From Neurospora tetrasperma FGSC 2508 (taxonomy: Eukaryota; Ascomycota; Sordariomycetes; Sordariales; Sordariaceae), in assembly GCF_000213175.1 (NCBI RefSeq), contig NW_009799179.1:4380171-4444170 (forward strand): DNA of 64,000 nt, given 5' to 3'. Each line of letters starts with the position of its first letter. Position 1 is the stretch's first letter. Of the stretch, positions 12,539 through 25,656 are shown in pieces. The notes under the pieces were generated by a model that was given only the letters and a program-made list of their open reading frames with translations, was not told the origin of the DNA and ran no database searches. The position numbers and the translations under genes were made by a program.

Positions 12539-14685
12539 TGTGACAAAGAATATTAAGAGGAGATTAAGCTGCGAAAGGAAGAAAAAGGAATGAAGCGAGA
12601 AGAGGAGGGTATTTTAAAGTATCGCTCCTGCTTTAAATTGTCGTCGCGTGGATGGTGGTGTGGTGATGATCGTGGCCGTGATTCAATGGTGGAAGCTTTT
12701 GGGAGATGCGAGGATGCCTACCTTGTTTAGTTCCACGGGTCCCCCTAATAATCGCGGGCTTGGTCTGTGCTTCCAATTGAGGCCACGGTTTGGAAAGATT
12801 GCTTGCCGGCCGGACCAAGCGAGCCAAAGCTGGGTTTGCCGCTCGCCAGGGCTGGCAAGGTGAAAGCTTGGGCCGCAAGTCCGTCCCTCTCATTCCGCCA
12901 TTCGCCGAGCACGCATAATTCGGTGGGTCCTGGGTGAAAGCTGCGCTTTCCACTTGGGGCTGGAAGTTCGCAAGGCACACGCTGACACGGTACCTGAGCG
13001 GCTCCTTGTCACTCCTGCAGGGTTGAGACGAACGGATCTGGTCAAGGAGGAACTGTGGGGGCATTCTTCAAATCCCCGGATTTCAGGTGCAAATCGGACG
13101 GATGCCAAGCGACGTTGCAGGGTCCCCTGCCCCTTGCATTGCTGCAGTGATCGTGGTCACCATCGCCATCAGCTCAACATGAGGTTCTTGTTGCAACGAA
13201 GTGCATAATGAACGATGAAGCGGTATATATAATAAGGCTCTACGTTAACTCGATGAGCTTGATGCTTCTGTGAACGAAGATTTCTTATTGCTACGTGAGA
13301 GACCGAACCCAGAGGGATATACCAAAAGCAGCTTTAACTGGGCAAGTCACCATTGCGATTTGGAATGTCCCATACGAGGAGGCTTTGCGACTGAATAATG
13401 GGGGCTGTAGGCTACTGCATAGTACTGTGGTCACGCCAACCTTCCGTTTTGGCTTTCGATTGCCCTGTCTCTCCCAGGAGTTTGGTAAAAGGATTCTAGT
13501 GTACACGGGAATGCCAATGTCGATCTATTCTTCAAGATAGTTTGTTTGATACTGGTACTTCTTTGATGGTAACTTGGAGTTGTGTAAGTTCTAGACGAAC
13601 AGTTGAGGTGAGCGGCGGGGAACGAGACCATTCACCCGCAGTGGGCCTGATGCTTCCTGCTGAAAAAAGGCGTCGCCCAGATCGCCATGCTCTTTTCTGC
13701 ACCTTTGATCCAAACCACTGCCAAATGAATCCTGGCGGCCAATTGATACACGTCGGTCTATCCACTGAGCGAAACTTTTGGAGGGAGTCGGTAATTGCTT
13801 CGATCAATTGAGTAGCGTGGGTATTTCTGGGGTATAACGGGATGCCAGATGCTGTTGTCTTTTTTTTATCCCTCCGAGCCAGCAAGGAGCGAGCATTCAA
13901 AACATCCATTGTATACATGTTATGACAAAGAACAGTGTGCCTGTGAGTAAGGGGGAATTAGAAGAGAAGCCCGATGGGAGAAGAAGTAGATGAGAAACCG
14001 GGAGGACACATGATAAAAAAGACAAAAAGCTGACAAAAGAAAACAACACTATAGACACCCTACAAGCACTCGGGTGTATGTGCGCGCTAAGCAAGAACTT
14101 TGCGCCCGCTGACACGCAAGACAAACCAACCACAGTACAACACCGTTCCTCCGCTGGCAGCTCGGAACAATAAATAATGGCACTGGGTAATGCTGCATCC
14201 ATCTCTTCCCTCCCCCATTCCCCCTGCCGTTCGATAATTGAAGCCCGGCGTTATGACAAGGACGTCGCTGTGTACGGATGGCTTTTACGCTTCACACTGG
14301 GTTGCACCACGCCGCAATCCCCCGGTTCCTTTCAGATCCATTCTCGAATTATGCCGGACCCATCAGAACTTTCTCTCGCCGTTTTCATTTGACGGAGCTC
14401 GGAATGACCAGGCACAAGAGCGGTAATCCTGCGCATATCCCTTCATATGCAACGGACCGCCATTTGGGTGGCCGTAACCTCTCGGATCTGTGAAGGTGGG
14501 GTCGTAACCATATAGTCATGTCTGCGAAACCCGCCAGGCCAGATTTAGATGATTAGACAGTATGACGCATTTACGCCTCTTCGCTTGAGACAAATATGAA
14601 CCAAAACACCCCGCAATGAACGGGCCTTTGGGCCATACATACGCGAGGTGTATGATCAACACGGAAAGCTTTCAAGCTGAACGCT
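12539..14685. other. Intergenic region between sec61 beta and psr1-type genes
   Basis: The right part should hold the psr1 3' end and the left part the sec61 beta promoter. Frames at 13295-13540 and 13542-13811 are short and show no motif. There is a TATATATAA-like string near 13225 but no gene that clearly follows it. Confidence 0.5.
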
Positions 14686-15993
14686 TCAAAGAGTGACGTC
14701 CAGTACCAGGCTAACGTCTTGCACGTTGGCACCAGCAAGGTCTTCTAGGACGGGAATGAGATCCAATAGCTCGTTGTCATGCGCATCTGAGAACCAACTG
14801 CTGATGGGTACGGCGTGCTGAGGGTGGAAAATGTACGAGGTTGGTGAGTTGTCGATGATAATGGTGTCTTTAAGGTCACGGCCAACCTGTGACAGGTCTT
14901 TGACGTAGTTTCCTTGATGGTTGTAGCAACTTTCGCGGAAAAGACGATGGTGGACAACATTGTGGATGTCCAATTGGTCCAGCAGCGGATCACCGTACTG
15001 AGCATCGTTAGTATTTGAGTTGCCAAAAGCTTTCGAATGGTTGCATTTCACGTACCTTGGAAACCGATGCAGTGAAGACAACAACTTCGTAAAGCTCGCC
15101 AACTCTCTTCATAAACTGATCTACACCTGGCCGCTTGATGACATAGACATTATGGTAGTTGCCTTCGATTTCAACAGGTATCGTGAAATCGGCCTGGTGA
15201 AGGATCTATAATTCGAACCGTCAGCAAGCGAACTAGAAAATAGGAAGATGGGTGCAGAACTAACCTTGAAGGAGCTGTGTACGAGGGTTTCATCCAAATC
15301 TAGAACAAGGCACTTCTTACCCTTGAACTCAGGTGCTTGAGGAGGGAGTAGGAACTTCTGAGGTTGGTCGGGAGGAAAGACAGGAGGGCTCTCAATTAGC
15401 GCGCCGCTTGTTGGCGGAGTTGTAGCTGCGGGAACCGGGCCCGGAGGTGGCGGGGGAAGGTTTGTGTACGATTCCTCAGTCGTGGCATCGGCCGCATGTG
15501 AAGCTTGTTGTGATTCCTCGGCGGCATCGGGCATCTGCACGTCCCCTTCCTCGTCCTTCTCATTGACCACCTCCTCAACCACCTCCACTTCCTTGTTGGT
15601 CTGCTGTGGCGGCTCTACCGATGCCAGTGGGCTACTTGAGCCGGGGCCAACGATCGTGGTCTGCTTTGACTCTCCATCCTTTTCGCCAACTGTCGACTGA
15701 TCCTGAGTACTCGTTCCTGATACCCGCTTCCCGTTCTTCGACTGTTCCTGGGTCGGCTGAGATTGCTGAGCTGGCTCCTTCTCAGAAAGTTGGGTCTTGC
15801 TCGCGGAGGGCTGCTCGGACGGGGTTGCTGTTCGCCTGCTCGCGGTCGCCGGTCTAGGGGGGATCCTGTCGAGCTTGTGGCTTGGTACCGGGGTGTCGAG
15901 GCCGTTCGCATCATCAGGGACGCCGCAGCAGCCAAAGATGGCGAGGAAGCCGCCCTTCTTCTTCTTGGGTGCTACCGGGTTCGAGTTGCTCAT
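14686..15993 (-). CDS. psr1: Psr1/Nem1-like FCP1-homology phosphatase
   Basis: Exons are 15993-15265, 15205-15056 and 14997-14686, giving 396 residues. The catalytic HAD signature [10 protein letters not shown] lies at residues 232-241 (Asp232 and Asp234), followed by [20 protein letters not shown] and [13 protein letters not shown], the usual order of the NIF/CTD-phosphatase fold. The N-terminus has a Lys-rich patch and a FGCCGV dicysteine, which suits palmitoylation and plasma-membrane attachment as in yeast Psr1/Psr2. Between them lies a long acidic, Pro-rich disordered region. Yeast Psr1 acts with Whi2 in the general stress response. Introns are 59 and 58 nt. I chose the ATG at 15993; the frame is open a little further up, but that stretch follows a TGTACAG acceptor and is probably a 5' UTR intron. 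Confidence 0.9.
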
Positions 15994-16710
15994 GGCGGCG
16001 GTTGCTCTAGTTCCTGTACACAACTGGTTACTAAATGGGTTGCCATCCAAATTTCAATATAACGTACTGCTTCTTGAGTTTCTCGAGTTTCCACCGATGC
16101 TGTCGCGGTCGCCTGTGATACCGCCAATTAGCCCATTTGCACTGCATGAGAATTGAAAGGCTCATAAATCATGACTGTGATTCGGAAGGTCACACGTAGG
16201 CGGTCGCTACCTCTTTTAGTTGCCATTGCTTCGTCGTGGGTCTGCATCTCCTTCGAACTGCCAGGGGCTGACAGGGTTGTGTCGTCCGCGCTCAATGCCA
16301 TTTGAGATGGTGTCTTTGATTACGGATAGAAAATGAATGTCTGGACCCCTCAACGCAGAGAGCTATCAGCGCGTGGTCTTAGGGATTGCGTCGTAGTAGG
16401 AGCTGAAGTTTGCGGCGGTTGGGTTTGAATAGTGAGGCGTACGAGACCCGTTGACAGCCTTGCAGCACCAATCAATTGGGGATTGGGGGCAGCGCGATGC
16501 GATCAGTGGCAACGTGGATGGCAGGCAGCGACAGAGGCAGCCAGCGAGACAGGAACAACGAAGGTGAAACGGACTGTTTGGAACGTTGGACTGCATTGAA
16601 ATTGTAAAGAAGAGAAAAAGTCACCAACCTCTTGGTCCCAACCGAATCCAGCTTTCGCCAATCTAATAAAGCCTAGCCCCTATACTACCCTTCGTTCGGG
16701 AGAGTAGGTA
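15994..16710. other. Upstream region of the psr1-type gene
   Basis: It likely holds the psr1 leader, with a possible 5' UTR intron ending just above 16012, and its promoter. I see no coding exon. Confidence 0.5.
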
Positions 16711-16935
16711 TTAGCCCTTGGAGGCCCTGGACTCCTTAACGGGTTTCGGCCGTCTGGTCGATAGGTAGGCGACAGGCTTCGAGTTCCGCAAAAAGTAAAG
16801 AGAAATAATGATCGCGACAACGCTGATTCCGGCCGCGGTTGCCGTTGCAGGTGGGAAAATTGGCGCGCGGAGGCCGAGAGCGTCGGGGGGTATGTCGGCA
16901 GGAGGTCGACCAGAAACACAGTCACACACGGGCAC
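16711..16935 (-). CDS. Possible C-terminal exon of a small membrane protein
   Basis: A frame ending at 16711 has a natural-looking translation: a Pro-rich start, then a membrane segment (ISVVAIIISLYFL), then a basic tail KPVAYLSTRRPKPVKESRASKG-like. There is no ATG in the frame, and a stop lies just upstream. Acceptor-like AG sites after GGCTAATC near 16940-16950 suggest it is the last exon of a spliced gene. I could not find a matching first exon in 17.0-17.7 kb. Function unknown; it may also be chance. Confidence 0.3.
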   Translation of the reverse strand: MPVCDCVSGRPPADIPPDALGLRAPIFPPATATAAGISVVAIIISLYFLRNSKPVAYLSTRRPKPVKESRASKG

Positions 16936-19900
16936 GCCTTGCGTGCTTGATTAGCCAGAAAGGACCCAGAACCTAGAAGGGCACAAAAAAAAAGATCAAG
17001 AAGGGGTATCGAGGACCAAAAGGGCGGGCCAAAGAAGGAGAAACGGCGACGACGTGGTGGACGGGCCGGAGGTTGGGCAGAAGCAGAAAAGAGGGAAAGA
17101 AGGGCGTATCAAAAGCTGGAGGTCGTGAGAGCGCAAGCGAAATGATTGACTTTAAAAGGTTATGGGGTCGCTTCTAGGATTGTTCACGGTGCAGAGAGGA
17201 CGATTGGGAAGCGGATGCGACGAGAGAGGATTAGTGGATTGCCCCGAAGAGATTAGCCAGCGACCGAATGACCATCAGGCGACGCCAGTACGGCCCTGCG
17301 CAGTGCAGCAGGATAAGATGGGATAGCTGGCCATGCAATTTTAGTGGTGGGCATCGGCATGGAACAAGAAATGCGCTAACACAGTCCATCGGCTCTTTGC
17401 ACCCACAAAGTACCCACAACCACCTGCAGCCGCTAAATTCGTGCAGTCCGGTCCCGCTGCTGCACGTCGTAAGGATGGAGGGTCCCGGTCGTGATGTTTG
17501 CTGCTGCCCACCTCACCCACTCTCCTTTTTTTTTTTCTGTTACACTTGATTTTGGTTTCTCGGTTTCGTCTTTCTCTCCCGACACGTTCTTTCTTGGGGT
17601 CTAGAAGCCTTTGGGCTGAAGAGGGGGTTTTATTCCTCCCAAGCTGGGCCGTGGGGGGGTCAACTCTCAACATGGTGGTATCTCCACAGACCTAGTATCG
17701 ATACGGTATCTGAAGAAGGTACCTAGTGAAAGTGGAAGTGCCCAGCACCACAGCACTCCGAGAACAATTTCCGTCGGATCATGTTCAAAAGAATCCAGCA
17801 TGGCCCCGTCCGGCAGAGCTACCGCGCATACGCTAACCTCTGTATTGGACAACACCTTGCGTCTTCACGCTGACTTTTCTCACAAACCAAAGGCTCCGAG
17901 CTCACCTATCAACGGTGCAATTGCAGTCGATAATAGCTATCTTACATACCTATATAATGCCCGGCGGAACGCGCTGACTGTCAGACATCGGTGGAACCCA
18001 ATGGACTCCCGTCCCGTTCCTTGAGGCTGTCAAATGTTTCCCCAAAAGGCCCATCTCACCCATGGGCGCCTTATCTCCCATCAATGCTAGGCATAGCTAG
18101 GTTGTCAGTCAAGCAGTCCCGTCAAATTTCCGCTACATAGATACCCTGTTCACCTCCATGGCCGTGCGACTGTGTCCTCTGCTCCCCTTGCCTGGCTCCG
18201 AGCTACCACCTCGCAACGTTACTGGCAACCTGCAGCAAAGGTCAGCTTTTGTTATTGACCGCTCTGAATGTCTCGTGTGCTTGGACCTGTTGGTGACATT
18301 GAGCAGTTCATCGAGAACTGTTGCGTCTGTATACGCTGAGCGTTTGTCCCTCGTGTCTTTACACCCTGGAACTTCAAAGACGTTGTGGTAGAGGATGTAA
18401 TCCCTTCAATCGGTGAGAAGAGAAGAAACTTGACCCAGGTTGTCGCACGTTCAAGCCTTCCAACAAGCAATAACAAGATTGACCTGGTTCTGGTCTCAAA
18501 TCTCTCTACAGTTGCGCACTGAACTAGCCAGTGAGGCTCCTTAATAAGGATGGTAGGGGTAAAATGAAGCAGCCACGGCTGTTCCCATAGGCAAAGAGGT
18601 AGGCTCCATTCTTTTTCTCATGGGTCCAATGCCAGGGCACCGGTTTATGAGTGCGTCCCCACGAGAGACACAAGTCTAACAAGGTACCGGAAATGCTTCA
18701 ATGAATGAGAGAATTCCTGCTCATATTTTGCCATTTAGACGTCGCATAGATGACCAAATCTCCACGGCCCCTGTCAGCATGTTTCAAGTAGCTCATCATC
18801 GAATAACTCCCTTCGATGTCCGTCGATGTCGACAGCCAACTCGCTGGCTTCATTAACGGCACTCTCCAGGGCAACCCAGCTGTCAGAGTCCACAATGGCC
18901 TCTACGGCTCCATCAACAGACAAATCAATCCACACTCGCCCTGCAGAAGTGGAATGCTGGGTGCCCCTTCTGTCATCCGCATTCCTCGGCCCGGGGATGC
19001 TAGACCTCGTCCAGCCCTGAGCAGCCCCAGTTGACAGCGACCGTTCCAGAGCCAAAAGAGCCTGGGAGCTGCAACTGGGCCTCATGATTGGCCACGTTGG
19101 CGCCCGTTACAGTGATGGGTTGGATTCGGGACTATGCGCTGTGGTGATCCGTGACCATTCACATCGGCCGCCGTATACTGTGTGCTCATCACAGTTTCGT
19201 CCACTTTAACCAGAGTTTCTTTGCACAGTAGTCGACGCTGAAGAGCGCAGGGAGCTTTTTGATGAACTCGAGCTCTTGGTGGATTGACGAGTGCGGATTG
19301 TCGGATGGCCGAATTCATACAAAGGGATACTTATCCAAAGCGCTTGCTTTGAGGTCTGTCTTCTTGCTCGCCACTCGTTCCGTGGTCCTATCAAGTTTTT
19401 GAAAAGTCAAAGCAGCCAAGGAGCCGCGAAGCCGTGTGCGCATCTTCACCTCCTTTCTGCATGCATACCTGACCTTCGTACCTGACGCGGAGAACGCGGG
19501 TTGAGACTATAAGCTCTTGTGAGATCCGTCTGCGGGAATTGATATCGCCCCCGTCCAGCATTTCAAATAAGAGCCGCAACAACGTGAGCACAAGACAAGA
19601 CGCAGGGCCATATGGTCTGCAGATAGGACGCTCGTACCCAAGCAAGCTGCGTGCTCCCGACCCAAGCAAGCAGTGACGGCAAGCAAGCCAGGCCAGAAAA
19701 AGAGGCCAAAACCCAAGTCCTTGGAACCGACGGTGATGTCCTATAACCGTGGGGTTGGAAGCTCCTCCACCTCTTCTCTCGAGCTTCGATCTCGAGTTCT
19801 TTGGCTCTTGCGAGGGTTGCCCTGTCTTCGCCAAAGTAACACTGAAACACTCCAGATCTGATACTAAAGCGATCTTGTTAAGATGGACTCCCTGGTAGGT

Positions 19901-20709
19901 CAGGGCTACCTAACCGTGAGTGTAAGCTGACTGTTTTGTCGCGGCCATCTCTCTGGCAAAGAAGTCCACTCAAGTGACACAAGGTGCGACAGAACAGGAG
20001 AGCCAGATTTGGAGATACTCCTCAGCACATGGCAAACATGAGCCGACGAACCTTGGACAACTCTGCCTGGACAATGGGGAACCTGGGGGAGGTGGTCTGT
20101 GCTCCAGGAGTCCAGAGAGCGGCTTCCCCAGCTTTCCCCAGGACAAGAGTGGGCCTTTGAAAGCGATGCAGCTGATGACGTTCCTCTTTGCTGGTGAACT
20201 GGCCGCCTCCCATTGGTTCATATTGAACTTCTGGCCGTGCACCTCGGAATGTTCGCAGTCCAGACACCGGACCGGGGGTCAATTCGGTGTATCGATCACA
20301 TGTCACGGCTATGCTACTGTTGGCCGCCATGCTAACCATCCTTTGCCTGGACACGGCATTTGGCCAGTTTTCGATCCGTCATCATCCTGGCGACATCGTT
20401 TTAGCCTTTATAGTAGTGTAGACAAGCGAGTGTTCCCTCAAGTTCCCATCGGTTATTCTTCCTTCTACATTCAAGCCCAACCTCAACAACTCGCGATCCC
20501 CGCTGTCCGCATATCGCTGAAGCGAACTTCCTTCGAGACCACACGACGCACAATCATCGCATCGCCGTATCATCTTGCGCCCAGCCGCGCGTAATTTGTG
20601 TTCAGCCGGATGCTAAGGGCAAGCGTTGGCTGTTGATCCCCGAGGATCTATCGGGACTCGATACTACCTGAAGTGGAAGCCAGCGACGGTAGCGACGCCC
20701 ATCGGCATC
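16936..20709. other. 3.8-kb region before the pxa1-type gene
   Basis: I can support no intact gene. Short protein-like pieces occur at 18774-18890 (minus), 19030-19200 (plus), 19220-19280 (plus) and 19740-19850 (minus), but no frame joins them. A 206-codon frame (19974-20594) lacks an ATG start and any motif. The last few hundred bases should be the pxa1 promoter and leader. Confidence 0.45.
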
Positions 20710-23424
20710 ATGGCGGCGCAATCAACCCTACGAGGCTCCGCGGCCGAGGAGGCCATCGCGTCCTTCATCAACAAATACACTGAGCTTATTCGCTCCAAAT
20801 TGAAGACGACGACCAGGACGACACGTCTTCTCGCGACCCTCGCACTTGCGACATCCATCATATTATCTGGCGAGGGTACGCGGAGATGGTGGAGGCGCCG
20901 ACGTGAGGATAGGGAGCAAGGCCGGAAGTTGGTGCGCACCAACTCATGGTTGCACAACAAGGACGGATCGAGGACTATTTACGTACCCTACAAGGACGGC
21001 ACTTCCAAGGTCGTTATCCATAGTACGAAGCCGCTCACCTTTGAGGCCCATAGACGTCTGTTCCTGAATCCCCCACGGGTCTCAGGCCTCGGCGACGGTC
21101 ACGTCCCTTCGGCTCAGACGAAACCCGGTCTTAATCTTGCCTTCCTCCATCAATTCCTCAGTCTAATGAGCATTATGGTTCCTCGATGGAAGAGCAAAGA
21201 GGCCGGCTTGCTTGTTAGCCATGGAATCTTCCTCATGCTTCGTACTTACCTTTCTCTGGTCGTTGCCCGCCTAGATGGTGAGATTGTGCGTGATCTGGTG
21301 GCTGGGAATGGCAAACAGTTCCTCCTGGGCATTGTCAAGTGGTGTGGACTGGGCGGGTTTGCTTCCTATGTCAACGCTACCATCAAATACCTCGAGTCTA
21401 AGGTGTCGATTGCTTTCCGAACACGTCTTACCCGGTACATCCACGACTTGTATTTGAACGATAACCTCAACTATTACAAACTGTCGAACCTGGATGGTGG
21501 GGTCGGACAGGGAGCGGATCAGTTCATCACTCAGGATCTGACTCTGTTCTGTGCTGCTGCCGCTAACCTTTACTCCTCTCTCGGAAAGCCATTTGTTGAT
21601 ATCTGCGTGTTCAACTACCAACTTTACCGCTCGCTCGGCCCACTGGCTCTCACTGGTCTCCTGAGCAACTACTTCTTGACGGCCAGTATCCTGCGTCGAC
21701 TCTCGCCACCTTTCGGCAAACTCAAGGCAGTGGAAGGACGGAAGGAAGGTGACTTTAGAGGACTTCATGCACGCCTAATCGCAAACGCGGAGGAAATCGC
21801 TTTCTATGGCGGCGCCGAGATGGAGAAGACATTCCTGAACAGGGAATTTAAGTCTCTCAAGAACTGGATGGAGGGTATCTACATGCTCAAGATCAGATAC
21901 AACATTCTTGAAGACTTCATCCTCAAATACAGCTGGAGCGCTTACGGCTATCTCCTCTCTTCCCTTCCTGTCTTCCTGCCAGCCTGGGGAGGTCTTGGAG
22001 GGGCAAGCGAGCAACAGGCAGAGCACGCCGAGAAGGGCGGCCGCGAACGCACCCGCATGAAAGACTTCATTACCAACAAACGTCTCATGCTCTCGCTTGC
22101 CGATGCTGGTGGTCGCATGATGTACTCCATCAAAGATCTTTCAGAGTTGGCCGGTTACACCAGTCGCGTGTATACACTGATTTCCACTCTTCACAGAGCC
22201 CACGCGAACGCATACTACGTCAGAGGTCGCGAAAACGAGCTCTACTCGTTGTCAGACGTACAGGGTACCATTCAGAAGGGCTTTGACGGTGTCCGCCTGG
22301 AGAACGTGCCCATTGTTGCTCCTGCGCTGTGGCCACAGGGAGGCGAGGAGCTTCTCGAATCTCTTTCCATGGTTGTTCGTCGTGGCGAGCATCTCCTGGT
22401 ACGCTTTCATCCCGCGGTCAGATCCCAATATTGCTTTAGCTAACATATCGTGCATCACAGATATCCGGGCCTAACGGCGTGGGTAAGAGTGCTATTGCGC
22501 GAGTCATCGCTGGGCTTTGGCCAGTGTATAGGGGTCTTGTGAGTCGACCCAAGAACAACGGCGAAGATGGCATTATGTTCCTCCCACAACGGCCATATCT
22601 TAGCATCGGTACGCTCCGTGATCAGGTCATCTATCCCGACGGCGAGGCCGACATGCGTGAGAAGCGCAAGAACGAGTACGACTTGAAGCGCGCCCTGGAC
22701 CAAGCCCGTCTTGGATATTTGCCTGAACGTGAAGGTGGCTGGGACACCCGCAAGGAGTGGAAGGACGTTCTGAGTGGTGGTGAAAAGCAGAGGCTTGCTA
22801 TTGCGCGCTTGCTGTACCACGAGCCACAGTATGCCTTCATCGATGAAGGCACGAGCGCAGTTTCCAGCGATGTCGAGGGACTGCTCTACGAGACTTGCAA
22901 GGAAAAGGGAATCAGTACGTATCAAGTCCGGTATTTTTAGCAGTAGTCGATGCTAATCTCCATGCGCAGCTTTGATCACTATTTCTACTCGAGCTTCTCT
23001 CAAGAAGTACCACATGTACAATCTCGTTCTCGGCATGGGTGAGCGAGGCGATGAGTGGGAGCTGCAGCGCATTGGTACCGAGAGCGAGAAGATGCATGTT
23101 GAGCGCGAACTGCACGATCTTCGCGAACGTCTTGCGCAGGTTGAGAAGTGGAAGGCACGCCGTGAGGAGATCGAGAAGGAGCTCAACAAGGTATGGGTTG
23201 AGGGTGGCGAGAATCTTGCCCCGCCCCCTTATGCCGAGCAGGAGGGACAGGCCACACAGAGAGAGTCCGAACACAGTCTTGAGCAACGTTCCATTGGCGA
23301 TTCCACAGTCGAGATTGTTCGCCCCGAGGAAGAAACCGATCAAACTGAGTATGAGGAGGCTACACAGGGCGAGCACACGGAGACGGAGGCGGAGTATGAG
23401 GATGCGACTGAGACGGAGAACTGA
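20710..23424 (+). CDS. pxa1: Peroxisomal fatty-acyl ABC half-transporter (ABCD, Pxa1 type)
   Basis: Exons are 20710-22398, 22461-22914 and 22970-23424, giving 865 residues, close to yeast Pxa1. The N-terminal half is a membrane domain with the ABCD EAA-like motif (NAEEIAFYGGAE). The nucleotide-binding domain has Walker A GPNGVGKS (566-573), signature LSGGEKQR from residue 667, Walker B ending in D691-E692, and TISTRASLKKYH as the switch region. After Walker B it reads DEGTSAV where many ABCD proteins have DECTSAV. The C-terminus has a coiled coil and a long acidic tail. Pxa1/Pxa2 dimers import long-chain acyl-CoA into peroxisomes for beta-oxidation. The start is the first in-frame ATG; the frame is open above it but without ATG. 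Introns are 62 and 55 nt. Confidence 0.94.
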
Positions 23425-25254
23425 GCGAGATGGCGGGTACTGGATGAGGTGAGGACCAACTTCGTGTATGAACTATGACGATGCTGTTTTCGTTCCCGAA
23501 ACACCAACTCGATGACCCGTTGGATTGTTGGATTTTTGGCCCTTATAGGAGACCTGCTTTGGAATAGATATCATCAAGAATTGACGTATATATCTACCTA
23601 CCCCATCATCATTTTTTTTTTTTTTTTACCATACATACATTCCCGTTGTATGATCTTGAAATTCTCATTCTCCCATACGGCTACATATATCTGCCTCTAC
23701 GCAATCTCTTCCTTCCTCCGTTCTCACCTTATGGCATCGCACATCAATGGACTCGATGTGCCAGGTAACATGGTCCCTTATCAACTTCGCTAATCTCCTC
23801 GACATTCTGCCTGAAGATATTTCTGGTCCGGATCCCATGCCCTCACAATTTGGGGGGGATGTCATCAGCGCCCTGACTCCTGTATCGCTAGCCTAAGGCC
23901 GATTGTAGCCCACTCTCCGGCATCTAGAATGCAAGCCACTGCCGGCCTATGCCGCTTTAAGCAGAGCGCCTCCCCGCGATTCTCAGTTCAGCTTTGGCTA
24001 CTTATCTTGGTTCTACCATACAACCTGTAGCTTCTCCCAGAGGTTGAAGCTCGACTTCAGGGGCTAGCCGCGCATCAGCCGGACCAGCAACGCCCATGAT
24101 TCATAGGACCAGCAAACCGGGTTGAGCATTTCATGTACCCCGTGGTGTCTGTGCCAACAGAACAGCGGACAGTATGGAATATTCGATACATAAGGTTTCG
24201 GTGAGTGTTTCACTGGAGGGTAGCCAGGCTTTTTATGTGTGCTGGCTGCAAATTGGCGAGGGTCGAAGAAGATTGAAAGGGGGAAAGGACATCGAAAGTC
24301 TTGCGATGCAACCTCAGGAGTCCTGTCAATGGCGGGTACAATGTAAACAGAGAAAGAATTAAGGTAACTTATGATTCCCAACCCTACTCCCCTTGTCCAG
24401 ATATGAGATCGGTGGGTAGACCCGGTGACGTAACGAGGACCTCTATTCTTTACCAGAAACTGATGGCGTCCGCATCAACCGACACGAGTCCCGTCCGGGA
24501 AGAAGGATGTCACAGCTCATCTTAAACTATGCGCCACGTGGCTTTCTGTCAACCTCCAAGTACCGCTCATCACATCGTCAATTTATATGTCAGATACTTC
24601 CTCTCCGGCCCCTTTTGATCCCTGGCCAAAGGACTAGGTTAAATAGACCAGCAAACCGGCCAGCCTTTTCCATTGATCCAGGATTCCCAGGACCAACCCC
24701 CCTCTCCCCTCTTTTCTCCTCCCAACCATTCAGCAACTCCTGGTTCTCGGCAGTAGCACATAATAGGATTTAAAACCGTTCATGCATCAATGATCAACAA
24801 TAATGTTTGTGCCTTTTGGAAAGCCAGACCATAGCTAAAGCTAGGCTGGGCAGTCAGATCAGATGTGAATAAGTTTACAAAAGGAAAGAAAGAAGGAAAA
24901 GGGGAAAACGAGATCGCTGAGGACGAGCGAACGGTAAGATCAGTACTTCTACATCATTAGCTGGCGGCCAGACCCGACGTGATGAAAGACGTGCCCGGAA
25001 TCACCATCATTATGAACCCCTACAACCAATCTTAAAATCACCCTGCACTTTCTATACCAATTCCGATTTTTGACGCCCTCACGAGAATGAGCAAATACAA
25101 GGTTCAGCCCTCTTACTTATCAATACGATAGTTACACCTCTAGGTACATTTACGGCACCCTTCTCGGATACATAAGAAGAAAAGAATGGCGATGGTGAAG
25201 AGGAGCTAGCAACTCGCATCTCACTTTTCGCTGTACCATATTTCCAAAGGAGGT
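23425..25254. other. Intergenic region downstream of pxa1
   Basis: It starts with the pxa1 3' region and has a 16-T run at 23612-23627. No coding frame shows a motif. Base composition becomes more AT-rich towards the miniature transposon at the right end. Confidence 0.55.
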
Positions 25255-25262
25255 TTCTTCAT
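25255..25262 (+). repeat. Left target-site duplication of the MITE
   Basis: TTCTTCAT lies directly before the left inverted repeat and recurs exactly after the right one. Confidence 0.88.
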
Positions 25263-25307
25263 GAGAAACTCTACTCGCACGTTGAGAAAACTCTATTCGC
25301 ACGTGGA
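25263..25307 (+). repeat. Left 45-bp terminal inverted repeat
   Basis: Exact reverse complement of 25657-25701, starting GAGAAACTC. It contains two tandem near-copies of a 21-nt unit, so the same word occurs four times in the element. Confidence 0.93.
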
Positions 25308-25656
25308 AAAAAATAGGATTTTCAACATCGTTTTTCCTACCTAAAATAGTATAAGTAGAATACGAAAAATATATTGGATTTTTCCTCATTTTTTCCTCTA
25401 CCTAACACCCCTACTTCGAAGAACACTCGTTCCTAGTAGCCTTAGAAAACATAACGGAAAGAAAAAGATATTGAGTAAATAATTAAGAGGATTTTATATC
25501 CAAAAGTTAGGAAAAGAAGGATTTAGATGACGCTTAAGGCTATGAGCCTGGTTTATACCTTGAAAAATCCGCTAAAAATCGACGAGTAATTTGGTACTAC
25601 ACTCGGCTTTTGATATCAAAATTTGATCAAGTTATACTTAAGAAAGCAAAATTACA

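Noticed and set aside
19974-20594. A 206-codon plus-strand frame before pxa1
   Set aside because: No ATG at its start, no domain, and amino-acid make-up like random translation.
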